DNA of 64,000 bases from Tubiluchus corallicola (Eukaryota; Priapulida; Priapulimorpha; Priapulimorphida; Tubiluchidae). The translations under genes and the position numbers were made by a program. Every line of letters begins with the position of its first letter. Positions within the stretch are counted from its first letter, which is position 1. Under the pieces are notes generated by a model. The model had not been told where the DNA came from. It saw only the letters and a list, made by a program, of their open reading frames with translations, and ran no database searches. Where the stretch lies: NCBI GenBank assembly GCA_030141605.1, contig JAQGDQ010000704.1, forward strand, positions 28,501 to 92,500, in the 5' to 3' direction. This document shows positions 10,545-20,795 of the stretch, piece after piece.

Positions 10545-10712
10545 CTGTCTACCTGTACTGAAAGTCCACAGAGAGCTTTGCAGGCAACGTCCGGCCCAAG
10601 CACGCCCGAACTGTCCATCTCAGAGCTACATTGACTTATCAACTCCTGGACATTGATTGTCGGCGCGACCGGACTTGTCGGTATCACGGGGCAACCAGAT
10701 TTGTCAAGATCG
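10545..10712 (-). CDS. ARFGEF3: ARFGEF3 exon, left copy (Ser/Pro-rich linker)
   Basis: This 168-nt exon on - encodes SDLDKSGCPVIPTSPVAPT and ends CKALCGLSVQVD(R). It is a low-conservation linker with no residue-level match I can recognise, but both junctions agree in phase with the flanking exons: (DDLDDY)S before it and R-LFEDA after it. Vertebrate ARFGEF3 also has a poorly conserved Ser/Pro-rich linker ending QADR-LFEDA here. Acceptor TTTTTGCAG, donor GTGAGAAA. Mirror exon 42038-42205 is identical in protein. Confidence 0.85.
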
Positions 10713-10881
10713 CTGCAAAAATCAATAATTCTCATTGCCGTTGTTACCGTTCTCATTGCCGTTGTTACCGTTCTCGTTGCCAAACTACATAGTGTTATAA
10801 ATGTAAAAAACAAGGTACTCGACAATATTTCAAGTAATTGATACAAAAAGCCTAACAGAGTACGGAAAAGGAATCAAAATA

Positions 10882-11382
10882 CAGGGATGAGATTGACAAA
10901 TTGCAAAAAACTCTGAAACAGACCGGGGGGGGGGGGGTTGGTGGCGCAACAAATTGCAATTTTGTGGCCATAGAGAGCCTCTAAGTGGACTTAAAATATC
11001 AATTATCTTGTTTCATGCATAATTTAAAATACCCAACTATCAAGGATACATGATACATATGTTCGTGAAGCAATGAAGATATGCCGCATTGCCGTAAAAG
11101 GCATGTTACAAAGCATACAGATTATTAAATAAACGATATTTACGCTTTATTTGAACTGTCTTAGCCAAAATTTTTCAGCGATTATTAACATCTAGGAGAT
11201 AAAATGCAAGCTGGATAAATGCATCGAAAAAATGCTACTGAAAGTTTCGGTTACAATTTCGATGAAAACAAGGTTCAACTCCGAAAAATTTTCTCAACGA
11301 ATTTACACGATTTACAAAAATGGCACTACTGGTCTTCCAAGAACTCGGAATTCCGCGTATCCGCAAAAAATTCTCATCCCTG
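10882..11382. mobile_element. hAT-type MITE (CAGGGATGAGA family), copy 1
   Basis: The element begins CAGGGATGAGATTGACAAAT and ends AATTCTCATCCCTG, with inverted ends of about 12 bp; 501 bp. A second copy in the same arm is at 18950-19468, which shares GGAATTCCGCGTATCC near the right end. It contains a long G run near 10925. Mirror at 41367-41868. Target duplication unclear. Confidence 0.8.
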
Positions 11383-12106
11383 AAAATATGAACGGCTGCA
11401 AGTCTTGCCTTAAAGGCTACAATACGAGACATTAACCCCCCCCCCACCCCCCTACCCTTGCCCGTTGCATGACTTTACATCATATTGACGTGTTGTGACT
11501 AAAAGCATAATTACATAATGCCATCAAACCTGCATTATTTACTAAAAGAAAATACTTTAATGGATATTTGTTTAATCTGCACTAATACGACATGTAAAAA
11601 CACGTCATAAGCATCGTGGGCCTTGCGAAATTGCATCGCGTATTGACCAATGTCAGATTCAAACCTTTATCTGTCAAAAAACAAAACCGAAAAATATGGC
11701 ATCACCGTGACATATGGTCTACACGTAATGCTATAATATTCGGACAAAGAACGAGTTGGAGAGAGATAAATCAGGCGGCGATAAACAGTTCTGACAGAAC
11801 TAGTGGCTTCCGCGTTTTTAGTAGGTGTTTTTCGATTGTCCACCAAGGTTGAACGAAAGACGTGCGAAACCAAAGTAAACAATTAAGTGAGGAAGAAATA
11901 ACGGTTAAGTTATAACATGGACGCATTTTTCTTCGATCTACGAGCATAAACACCACTTTAGACTTTGAGACAGGTAATCCACATTAGCCAGAACAATGGT
12001 AACTGATTGAATTCACTGCCGTCATTGAGGCAATACGCCAGACTAGATAACAATCTCATAAACTGTGTGAAACAAACTGCGCAGCTACCAGACACGTCAA
12101 TCACAC
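11383..12106. other. Intron sequence without recognisable feature
   Basis: Short overlapping frames on both strands (about 61-78 codons) show no family resemblance. A run of C lies at about 11435-11452. I see no RNA gene or element ends here. The mirror is 40641-41366. Confidence 0.5.
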
Positions 12107-12988
12107 CTGTAAGACACTTACCTGTAATCATCTAGATTGCCTGTAAAAAAACCTGCACATGTAATCATGTAGATTGGCAGAGCATCTGTAAAAAACCCTC
12201 ACCTGTAATCATCTAGATCGGCTGTGGACTTATAAGGAAACTTACCTGTAATCATCTAGATCACCTGTGGACTAATAAGAAAACTCACCTGTAATCATCT
12301 AGATCACCTGTAGACTTATAAGAAAACTCACCTGTAATCATCTAGATCACCTGTGGACTTATAAGAAAACTCAATTGTAATCATCTAGATCACCTGTGGA
12401 CTTATAAGAAAACTCACCTGTAATCATCTAGATCGGCTGTGGCCTTATAAGAAAACTCACCTGTAATCAACTAGATCAGCTGTGGACTTATAAGAAAACT
12501 CACCTGTAATCATCTAGATCACCTGTGTACTTATAAGAAAACTTACCTGTAATCATCTAGATCACCTGTGGACTTATAATAAGAAAACTCACCTGTAATC
12601 ATTTTGATCACCTGTGGACTTATAATAAGAAAACTCACCTGTAATCATCTAGATCACCTGTGGACTTATAATAAGAAAACTCACCTGTAATCATCTAGAT
12701 CACCTGTGGACTTATAATAAGAAAACTCACCTGTAATCATCTAGATCGGCTGTGGACTTATAAGAAAACTCACCTGTAATCATCTAGATCACCTGTGGAC
12801 TTATAAGAAAACTCACCTGTAATCATCTAGATCACCTGTGGACTAATAAGAAAACTTAATCATCTAGATCACCTGTGGACTTATAAGAAAACTCACCTGT
12901 AATCATCTAGATCACCTGCAAACTTATAATAAGAAAACTCACCTGTAATCATCTAGATCACCTGTGGACTTATAATAAGAAAACTCAC
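12107..12988 (-). repeat. Minisatellite made of the exon 3' end plus splice donor (about 20 units)
   Basis: On -, the exon 12989-13114 ends ...GATCTAGATGATTACAG and its donor is GTGAGTTTTCTT. The intron then repeats this junction about twenty times in 43-46 bp units: GTGATCTAGATGATTACAG followed by GTGAGTTTTCTTATAAGTCC and ACAG. Every intact unit therefore holds a consensus 5' splice site (CAG|GTGAGT) and an acceptor-like pyrimidine-rich TTTTCTTATAAGTCCACAG. Reading past the true donor gives a stop (AGG TGA) at once. Mirror 39759-40640. Confidence 0.93.
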
Positions 12989-13114
12989 CTGTAATCATCT
13001 AGATCATCCGACCCGTCGACGAGCGCATGCTTGTGCTGAAGACGCGGAATGTTGTCCTGATTCCGTTCCTGGCTGAAGAACTCATGTTCCAGACTACACA
13101 CGTACGCACAGCAT
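12989..13114 (-). CDS. ARFGEF3: ARFGEF3 exon, left copy (CCAYVCSLEHEFFSQ segment)
   Basis: This 126-nt exon on - encodes (R)CCAYVCSLEHEFFSQ and ends LVDGSDDLDDY. The start agrees with vertebrate ARFGEF3 (CWPHVFR-C.EYVGTLEH). Acceptor TTACCTCCTAG. The donor GTGAGT is the founder of the adjoining 43-46 bp minisatellite. Splice phase 1 nt in, 2 nt out. The 11.7 kb intron upstream holds the GPCR and the 18S pseudogene. Identical protein to mirror exon 39633-39758. Confidence 0.9.
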
Positions 13115-13723
13115 CTAGGAGGTAAGGTATGTGTTAGCATCCAATACAAGGTAATGAATGTGTTACCTGTACACTTATGCAAGTAAACGTTTGGCAACAA
13201 AGGTGAAAATTGTTGGAATATAATTAAATCACAGCGTATGATAAGCTGAATTGTTGTGTTTACATAGCACTCTTTTTCTTGATGACAGGTGAACATGGCT
13301 TCGTAAGGGCAAAATAAACTTTTTCACGTTTTGCTTACAATGTTCGTGATGATCGAAGGGCGCCGTAAAGGGCACGGCTGCTAACCCTTCTAATGTGAAC
13401 TTTAGACTGTCTTTATTTTTGACATAAGCGGGTGAATGGCGTGATTTAATTCGAGCTGTGTTGATTCATTACTGTTTGATAATGCACAAAAGGTTCCGTG
13501 CCTTAGAGAAAACGCAGTTTCCCAGCAGCAGAGAACTGTAATGCGCTCTTACGAAGAAAAATTCGCTTTTCTACAAAACGTGTTGGGGCATGATCGACGA
13601 TTTAGTCGTTCATAGTCGTGCAAGACTAAGATGAAAGACTAAAGCAAATCGCAAAAGACTAGCTGAAATGTTCACTTGCAGTGACGCGACTAGCGCCGAA
13701 AACATTTCGTTTTATTGAGAGAT
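13115..13723. other. Intron sequence without recognisable feature
   Basis: Unique-looking sequence. A short self-complementary patch around 13600-13660 repeats GACTA/TAGTC words (TTTAGTCGTTCATAGTCG, AAGACTAAGATG). I find no gene or element ends. Confidence 0.5.
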
Positions 13724-14678
13724 ACCTGCTTTGAACACTCTAATTTTCTTGAACACACTTCCGTCAATTCCTTGACGCTTTGAGCTTTGCAACGATACTT
13801 CCCCCGGAACCCAGAAACTTTGGTTTCCCGGAAGCTGCCCGCCGAGTCATTGTAGTAACTCCGGCGGATCGCTAGTTGACATCGTTTATGGTCAGAACTA
13901 GGGCGGTATCTGATCACCTTCGAACCTCTGACTTTCGTTCTTGATTAATGAAAACATTCTTGGCAAATGCTTTCGCTGTTGTTCGTCTTGCTACGATCCA
14001 AGAATTTCACCTCTAACACAGCAATACGAATGCCCCCGTCTGTCCCTTTTAATCATTACCTCATGTTCCGAAAACCAACAAAATAGAACCGAGGTCCTAT
14101 TCCATTATTCCATGCACCATTATTCAGGCGAACAGCCTGCTTTGAACACTCTAATTTTTTCAAAGTAAACGTTCCGGCAACCCGAGTCACTCATTTAAGA
14201 GCAACAAGAATCAACCGGGAGGTAGGCCAGGACAGGCAGTAACCACCGCGAGGTGGACCGCCAGCCTGTGCCCCAGATCCAACTACGAGCTTTTTAACTG
14301 CAACAACTTTAATATACGCTATTGGAGCTGGAATTACCGCGGCTGCTGGCACCAGACTTGCCCTCCAATTGTTCCTCGTTAAGGTATTTACATTGTACTC
14401 ATTCCAATTACGGGGCCTCAAATGAGTCCCGTATTGTTATTTATCGTCACTACCTCCCCGTGTCGGAAGTGGGTAATTTGCGCGCCTGCTGCCTTCCTTG
14501 GATGTGGTAGCCGTTTCTCAGGCTCCCTCTCCGGAATCGAACCCTTATTCCCCGTTACCCGTTGAAACCATGGTAGGCCACTATCCTACCATCGAAAGTT
14601 GATAGGGCAGAAATTTGAAAGATACGTCGCAGGTGCGAGACCTTGCGATCAGCCCAAGGTTATCCAGAGTCACCAAAA
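13724..14678 (-). pseudogene. 18S rRNA pseudogene fragment
   Basis: Reading -, the fragment runs from GGTGACTCTGGATAACC through TATCAACTTTCGATGGTA, the universal GGTGCCAGCAGCCGCGGTAA (about 14322-14345), AAATTCTTGGATCG and GGAATTGACGGAAG. That is roughly the middle half of an 18S gene. Near the 3' end a misplaced second copy of AAATTAGAGTGTTCAAAGCA is attached, so the end is rearranged. Small substitutions (AGCTCAAAGCGTCAAGGAA for AGCTGAAACTTAAAGGAA) mark it as a pseudogene. It lies directly 5' of the GPCR on the opposite strand. Mirror 38068-39022. Confidence 0.95.
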
Positions 14679-14734
14679 CGCCACGCCGAAGCATATTTTA
14701 TGGAGAATATTATCCAGGTGAATTAAAAGTGATT

Positions 14735-15712
14735 ATGATTGAGAACATCACACTAAACGTTTCAGAAGCTGACGAGCTGCTCGTTAACGTGACTAAACAC
14801 GAATGTGACATTTTTGACCAAGAGATTAATGCCAGTGACAAGATTCTTTACGTTCTGCTGTTATCGGTCGGCTTCTGCATTTGCATCGTTAATCTGCTAG
14901 TGATATTCATCATTTACAAATCGACGTCGTTACACAGCGTTCCGTACTATTTCCTGGCCAACTTGGCCATTGTGGATTGCATCGTGGGGTGGGCCACGTT
15001 CGTCAACGCGATAACGTACTTTGGCAAGCTCCCCCTGTCGTGCAACGTCATCTGGTGCGCGTTCAAAGAAAATGCCATTCTGGCATCGATGATGCTCTCC
15101 GGGTTCTTTTACGGAGCAGTGGTTGCCGAGAGGTACCTCAAAATAGTATGGCCGTTCTTTGCCGAAAAGCATGCCACCAACAGGAACTTTTTACTGGTTG
15201 TGACCTACATCTGGATCTCGGCAATGCTCGCTGCCGCTGCGGGAATAATCTTCTACATTCAAGAAGGAGAATTCGGGGAATATTGTAAACACCTGTTCGG
15301 GAGGGCGTTCCGTTTCTGGTCTGTCATTTACCTAGTGTGCGTGCCGATGGTGGGCCTTTCTAGCCTCTACTTCTACTTTAAGATAGCACGGGTTGCACTG
15401 AGACACATGCGTGCCATCGAGGATGTCAGCATGACAAGAACTCACGAAGATTCCACTGTACAGAAAATCAAACTTGTGAAAACGTTGTTCTTGGCACTCG
15501 CCGTATGCCTGACGTGTTGGACGCCACTGTATTTGATTCACGTGTGGTTGTTTTTATGTCGCCTAGAGGTCGCCGAGTGTCGCGTAACGATCATGCAGTA
15601 CGAGTGGTGCCTCCTGCCAGCCATCTGTAATTCAATGATGAATGCAATCATCTACACGATAAAACTGAAGGAGTTTCGCGAAGCAGCAGGAAAAGTTTTG
15701 AAACTTTCTTAA
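14735..15712 (+). CDS. Rhodopsin-class G-protein-coupled receptor, intronless, left copy
   Basis: A seven-pass membrane receptor of 325 residues if it starts at 14735. The open frame extends upstream to 14615, but its first 20 or so codons are antisense 18S rRNA, so I choose the inner ATG, just before NIT/NVS/NVT/NAS glycosylation sequons. Seen in order: TM1 with VNLLV; TM2 LANLAIVD; TM3 ending AERY (the DRY position); TM4 after NRNF; TM5 WSVIYLVCVPMVG; TM6 CWTP (the CWxP position); TM7 NSMMNAIIY in place of NPxxY. The Ser for Pro in NPxxY and Glu for Asp in DRY are departures. Ligand unknown. The gene is nested antisense in an ARFGEF3 intron. Protein identical to 37034-38011. Confidence 0.9.
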   Translation: MIENITLNVSEADELLVNVTKHECDIFDQEINASDKILYVLLLSVGFCICIVNLLVIFIIYKSTSLHSVPYYFLANLAIVDCIVGWATFVNAITYFGKLPLSCNVIWCAFKENAILASMMLSGFFYGAVVAERYLKIVWPFFAEKHATNRNFLLVVTYIWISAMLAAAAGIIFYIQEGEFGEYCKHLFGRAFRFWSVIYLVCVPMVGLSSLYFYFKIARVALRHMRAIEDVSMTRTHEDSTVQKIKLVKTLFLALAVCLTCWTPLYLIHVWLFLCRLEVAECRVTIMQYEWCLLPAICNSMMNAIIYTIKLKEFREAAGKVLKLS

Positions 15713-15784
15713 GCACTGTACTGTAAAAGAAAACCGGACCAAGTCTTCAACTATGGCCTAATCTACCATACAAGATATTTAAAG

Positions 15785-16190
15785 GGAGCATACTATTTTG
15801 TCAAGAACGACTTGCCATGACGAATTATTACCACAGAATGGCTTGCATGGCTAGTTTTTGGCTGTTATGTGTGCATGGTTATTTGCCAGTTAGATGGGCA
15901 CTATTGCTTGCATGTTGAAAAATAGTTGTTGTACCTTTCAGTTCAGAGGCGTTCAGTTGTGATGTATTGTACACGTTCAAGAGCTCATGCATGAGCACAG
16001 CAGTAAACTTGAAATTTGAATTTTAAATTTACAATTTGCCGAGTTTTTGTATATGACACTGACTGTTGTATAGCAGCAACATAATTCACAAACACGTGGA
16101 ACGCGCTCGTGGAATATTTGCACCGGTGAAAAGTATGTTCAGTTGTGATGTCATTACCAGTTAAAATGTATTATTTTTACTGTTTGTCAG
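15785..16190 (+). repeat. Dispersed repeat, copy 1 (TTCAGAGGCGTTCAG family)
   Basis: This 400 bp block downstream of the GPCR stop is homologous to two tandem copies at about 53462-53850 and 53885-54320. Shared words include GAATTATTACCACA, CTTTCAGTTCAGA, TTGAAATTTGAATTTT, CAAACACGTG, GCTCGTGGAATATTT. It is therefore repeat DNA rather than receptor 3' UTR unique sequence. Mirror 36555-36965. Confidence 0.7.
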
Positions 16191-17812
16191 AATGGGATAT
16201 GGTATGAACAATCATCTCATTTTCCTTCAGGGACTGCTTAGTGTAGTAGAACAAGCGGTAAGCATTATTAACTCCTTCAGGATACGGTATGAACAATCAT
16301 CTCATTTTCCTTCAGGGACTGCTTAGTGTAGTAGAACAAGCGGTAAGCATTATTAACTCCTTCGGGATACGGTATGAACAATCATCTCGTTTTTCTTCAG
16401 GGACTGCTTAGTGTAGTAGAACAAGCGGTAAGCATTATTAACTCCTTCAGGATACGGTATGAACAATCATCTCATTTTCCTTTAGGGACTGCTTAGTGTA
16501 GTAGAACAAGCGGTAAGCATTATTAACTTCTTCAGGATACGATACGAACAATCATCTCGTTTTCCCTAAGGGGCTGCTTAGTGTAGTAGAACAAGCGGTA
16601 AGCATTATTAACTCCTTCGGGATACGGTATGAACAGTCATCTCGTTTTCCTTTAGGGACTGCTGAGCATAGTAGAGCAAGCGGTAAGCATTATTAACTCC
16701 CTCAGGATATGGTATGAACAGTCATCTCGTTTTCCTTTAGGGACTGCTTAGTGTAGTAGAACAAGCGTTAAGCATTATTAACTCCCTCAGGATACGGTAT
16801 GAACAGTCATCTCGTTTTCCTTTAGGGACTGCTTAGTGTAGTAGAACAAGCGTTAAGCATTATTAACTCCCTCAGGATACGGTATGAACAATCATCTCAT
16901 TTTCCTTCAGGGACTGCTTAGTGTAGTAGAACAAGCGGTAAGCATTATTAACTCCTTCGGGATACGGTATGAACAATCATCTCGTTTTCCTTCAGGGACT
17001 GCTTAGTGTAGTAGAACAAGCGGTAAGCATTACTAACTCCTTCAGGATACGGTATGAACAATCATCTCATTTTCCTTTAGGGACTGCTTAGTGTAGTAGA
17101 ACAAGCGGTAAGCATTATTAACTTCTTCAGGATACGGTACGAACAATCATCTCGTTTTCCCTAAGGGACTGCTTAGTGTAGTAGAACAAGCGGTAAGCAT
17201 TATTAACTCCTTCGGGATACGGTATGAACAGTCATCTCGTTTTCCTTTAGGGACTGCTGAGCATAGTAGAGCAAGCGGTAAGCATTATTAACTCCCTCAG
17301 GATACGGTATGAACAGTCATCTCGTTTTCCTTTAGGGACTGCTTAGTGTAGTAGAACAAGCGTTAAGCATTATTAACTCCCTCAGGATACGGTATGAACA
17401 GTCATCTCGTTTTCCTTTAGGGACTGCTTAGTGTAGTAGAACAAGCGTTAAGCATTATTAACTCCCTCAGGATACGGTATGAACAATCATCTCGTTTACC
17501 TTTAGGGACTGCTTAGTGTAGTAGAACAAGCGGTAAGCATTATTAACTCCTTCAGGATACGGTATGAACAAACATCTCGTTTTCCTTTAGGGACTGCTTA
17601 GCATAGTAGAACAAGCGGTAAGCATTATTAACTCCCTCAGGATACGGTATGAACAATCATCTCGTTTTCCTTTAGGGACTGCTTAGCATAGTAGAACAAG
17701 CGGTAAGCATTATTAACTCCTTCAGGATACAGTATGAACAATCATCTCGTTTTCCTTTAGGGACTGCTTAGTGTAGTAGAACAAGCGGTAAGCATTATTA
17801 ACTCCCTCAGGA
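16190..17812. repeat. 86 bp minisatellite, about 19 units
   Basis: Units contain GGTATGAACAATCATCTC, TTTAGGGACTGCTTAGTG, TAGAACAAGCGGTAAGC and ATTATTAACTCC. Subtypes alternate (GGTAAGC or GTTAAGC; CTTAGTGTAG or CTGAGCATAG), and blocks of several units are themselves repeated, showing higher-order duplication. Mirror 34929-36548. Confidence 0.95.
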
Positions 17813-18056
17813 TTGTAAGCATTTACTGCATTTTGCACGGATTTAAACTGCTCTCACTAAGCATAGATTATGTCATAATTGATAATTTTTGCAGGCTTCT
17901 ACTCCTCACACAATGGATTTTCATGCAACATTTTATATGGAAAGCATTTGCTTACCTTAGACTAAATAAAAATCACACACAATTTTTGACACACAATTGA
18001 AAAAAAGCTTTCAGTAACTGCAGTGTTTGTACTGTAACAATGTACAGTAGCACTTG
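17813..18056 (+). repeat. Dispersed repeat, copy 2 (ACTGCTCTCACTAAGC family)
   Basis: Homologous to 8545-8790. It abuts the 86 bp array, and at the first copy the corresponding flank also reads ACTCCTTCAG, so the array probably grew inside a member of this family. Mirror 34685-34928. Confidence 0.65.
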
Positions 18057-18200
18057 TGTGAAACTGACAGATACAAAAAATTCCAATAATCCAGACGCAA
18101 TGCTCTGATACACTTTGGTCTGAAGTCTACTACTATTTATAAGCAGAAATTCTTGTTAAAAGATGAAACGACCTTAATTTCTTTTTGGCCGATCAGTTGG

Positions 18201-18775
18201 CTTTTTCTGGAACTCTGTACAGCCGACAGTTCTCTTGGGCTGTAGCAAGCAAGCGGTCAATGAATTACTGTGCACGATCATACAAGTGTACACTAGACTA
18301 AGCTACTCAATAGGCTGAGCTGGAGTGCCTGAAGAGGGCGCATTTTTCTGGAACTCTGTACAGCCGACAGTTCTCTTGGGCTGTAGCAAGCAAGCGGTCA
18401 ATGAATTACTGTGCACGATCATACAAGTGTACACTAGACTAAGCTACTCAATAGGCTGAGCTGGAGTGCCTGAAGAGGGCGCATTTTTCTGGAACTCTGT
18501 ACAGCCGACAGTTCTCTTGGGCTGTAGCAAGCAAGCGGTCAATGAATTACTGTGCACGATCATACAAGTGTACACTAGACTAAGCTACTCAATAGGCTGA
18601 GTTAGGGTGCCTGAAGAGGGTGCATTTTTCTGGAACTCTCTACAGCCAACAGTTCTCTTGGGCTGTAGCAAGCAAGCGATCAATGAATTACTGTGCACGA
18701 TCATACAAGTGTACACTAGACTAAGCTACTCAATAGACTGAGTTGGGGTGCCTGAAGAGGCGCATTTTTCTTAAT
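18201..18775. repeat. About 150 bp minisatellite, four units
   Basis: Each unit holds TTTTCTGGAACTCTGTACAG, CAGTTCTCTTGGGCTGTAGC, CACGATCATACAAGTG and GTGCCTGAAGAGG. The first three are nearly identical; the fourth has scattered substitutions. Mirror 33976-34552. Confidence 0.93.
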
Positions 18776-18949
18776 TTCATCCTATTAAATCTCTGTGTAA
18801 ATGTTTAAACAAATGTAGGATGATTGGATAACAGAGATTCTCCTGAACAGAACAGTACCGAATTTGTAATCATTTAATTATGTCTGTGCTCATACAGTAT
18901 CATAAGTCTTATAATGGTCTTTTCAGATTAGACTCTCAAGTTCTTCCTG

Positions 18950-19468
18950 CAGGGATGAGAATGACAAATTGCAAAAAACTCTAAAACAGGCCGAGGGTTT
19001 TGGGGCCACCTAGGCCCCCAATGGGGTTCAAGGGAAGCCCACTTGCAGCCAGCAACAAATTGCAATTTTGTGACAATAGAGAGCCTCTAGGTGGACTTAA
19101 AATATCAGTTACATTGTTTCATACATAATTTAAAATACCCAACTATCAAGGATACATGATACCTAATTGTGTAAAAAACGCCTTAAGTACTGGCCGCTCC
19201 TATGCAAAAGTATATAAAAACTGTCTGCAATTGACTCATAACTCCGCACAATTGATTCTATATTTTTATACATAGAGATAAACACGTGGTTACACTGATG
19301 TACATGATGTAAACAAAGTGACGGCCTGCCAACTAGCGGTCAGCTTGTGAAATAATGTACTGGGTCCGTAAAAATTTTCTCAACGAATTTACGCGATTTA
19401 CAAAAATGGCACTACTGGTCTGCCAAAGACTTGGAATTCCGCGTATCCACGGAAAATTCTCATCCCTG
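18950..19468. mobile_element. hAT-type MITE (CAGGGATGAGA family), copy 2
   Basis: Ends CAGGGATGAGAATG and TTCTCATCCCTG; 519 bp; same family as 10882-11382. An internal segment at about 19160-19250 (GGCCGCTCCTATGC, AAACTGTCTGCAATTGACTC, AACTCCGCACAATTGA) is homologous to the unit of the array at 59420-60590. Mirror 33278-33796. Confidence 0.8.
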
Positions 19469-19980
19469 CTCCTGATGACTCCAAAAACCTGTATTTGTAT
19501 TTGTTTTTTGTCTTGCTTACTCCTGTCATAACATATTCCTTGCAAAATATTATAACTATACGTATACAAAATTTCTCTCCATTAATACAAACTGCTTTAT
19601 GATTATAATTACAATCCTACAAAAATGAGAATATAATCACCTCTCAAAAAACTAAAACTATAATATGTAAATCTACTCCCATGACCTTCTTTCTCCGAAC
19701 TGTTTTTTAGTGCTATCCTGTTCTTACTGACCTACCTGACTTTTCCTTTTTCACATTTATTACATAATTCTTTTCTCTCTAGTACAAACTACATACACTA
19801 ACAAATGCCACGTGCCACTTGCTGGTCGGCCGCTGCTTAGCGATATACTTCAGAGCAACCTAAAGACATGTGCTCGCACTTAGCATAACCGCTTTGGTTA
19901 TTGCATTTCAAGGACCAATTTTTACATTCGTTTTCATAAACAAAAAACGAAAAGTTTAGGTGTATATGTGGTAAAGCGTT
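19469..19980. other. Left-arm-only segment beside a hAT MITE
   Basis: About 512 bp lies between the right end of the MITE and the word AGGAAATGCAACTTG. In the right arm the MITE end joins this word directly. No inverted ends or gene are visible, so insertion here or deletion in the right arm cannot be told apart. Confidence 0.75.
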
Positions 19981-20138
19981 AGGAAATGCAACTTGAAATA
20001 TGACCAGAAGAGAAAGCACTGAAAGTTATATCAAACTCTGTGTTTGGAAGGCACACTACACGAAAACCGTTCATTCGCAACATCAGCAAAACCATTACAT
20101 ACATCAAAAGCAAAACGAAATACATTTTTGTTCATAAT

Positions 20139-20648
20139 CAGGCTGCATAAGATTATGGATATCCATAAAATAAGACCAAAAATCCATAAAATAAAATTTG
20201 AAAAATCCATAAAATAAGAAATGCATAAAATAAAAATTTTTTTTTTTTGTGATTTTTTTGTACAAAATAAGGCAATCAAAACTGAATACAGGCATTGGAT
20301 CGGAAACTTCAGCCTAGAAGGCATTCTACATTCGTACCAAATAGATGAATTATTTGAACTGAAGTGATGAACTACAAGGCATTGTCTCGTAAAATTTGAT
20401 TAAATTTGAAGTGATATGAAACCGATAAAATTAAAACGAAACCGATTAAATTAAAACTAAGTCCTGCGTGTTTAAAAACACGTTTCAAGCACTCCTGTTT
20501 TTACTTTTTAATTGATTTCCCCCTGGGCATCTCGTTCCAGATATAGTCTATTTCTTATTTTATTGATATCCATAAAATAAAATTTCAAAAATCCATAAAA
20601 CAAGCTATTTTATTTATTTTATACATATCCATAATCTTATGCACCCTG
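20139..20648. mobile_element. hAT MITE present only in the left arm, with 8 bp target duplication
   Basis: Ends CAGGCTGCATAAGATTATGG and, reversed, CAGGGTGCATAAGATTATGG. It is flanked by TTCATAAT at 20131-20138 and 20649-20656, the 8 bp duplication diagnostic of hAT insertion. The matching place in the right arm (33123-33130) has one ATTATGAA and no element, a clean empty site. The interior is AT-rich with repeated ATCCATAAAATAA words. Confidence 0.93.
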
Positions 20649-20795
20649 TTCATAATTCAATCATTTCTGTTGCATTTATTTCCATTGTTTCAGACAAATC
20701 TCATTAGGTGCACCAAAAACGTAAAATTCACAAGGCAAAATGGGTTCAAAACCAATTTCACTACTTTTTGTAGTTCTTAATTTACACATTTAATT

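Noticed and set aside
14615-14734. N-terminal extension of the GPCR from the upstream ATG
   Set aside because: The first part is antisense 18S rRNA, so it is incidental open sequence; the inner ATG before the glycosylation sequons is preferred.
16190-17812. Regularly spaced 86 bp repeats resembling a CRISPR-like array
   Set aside because: Whole units are repeated without variable spacers, in a eukaryotic intron; it is a minisatellite.
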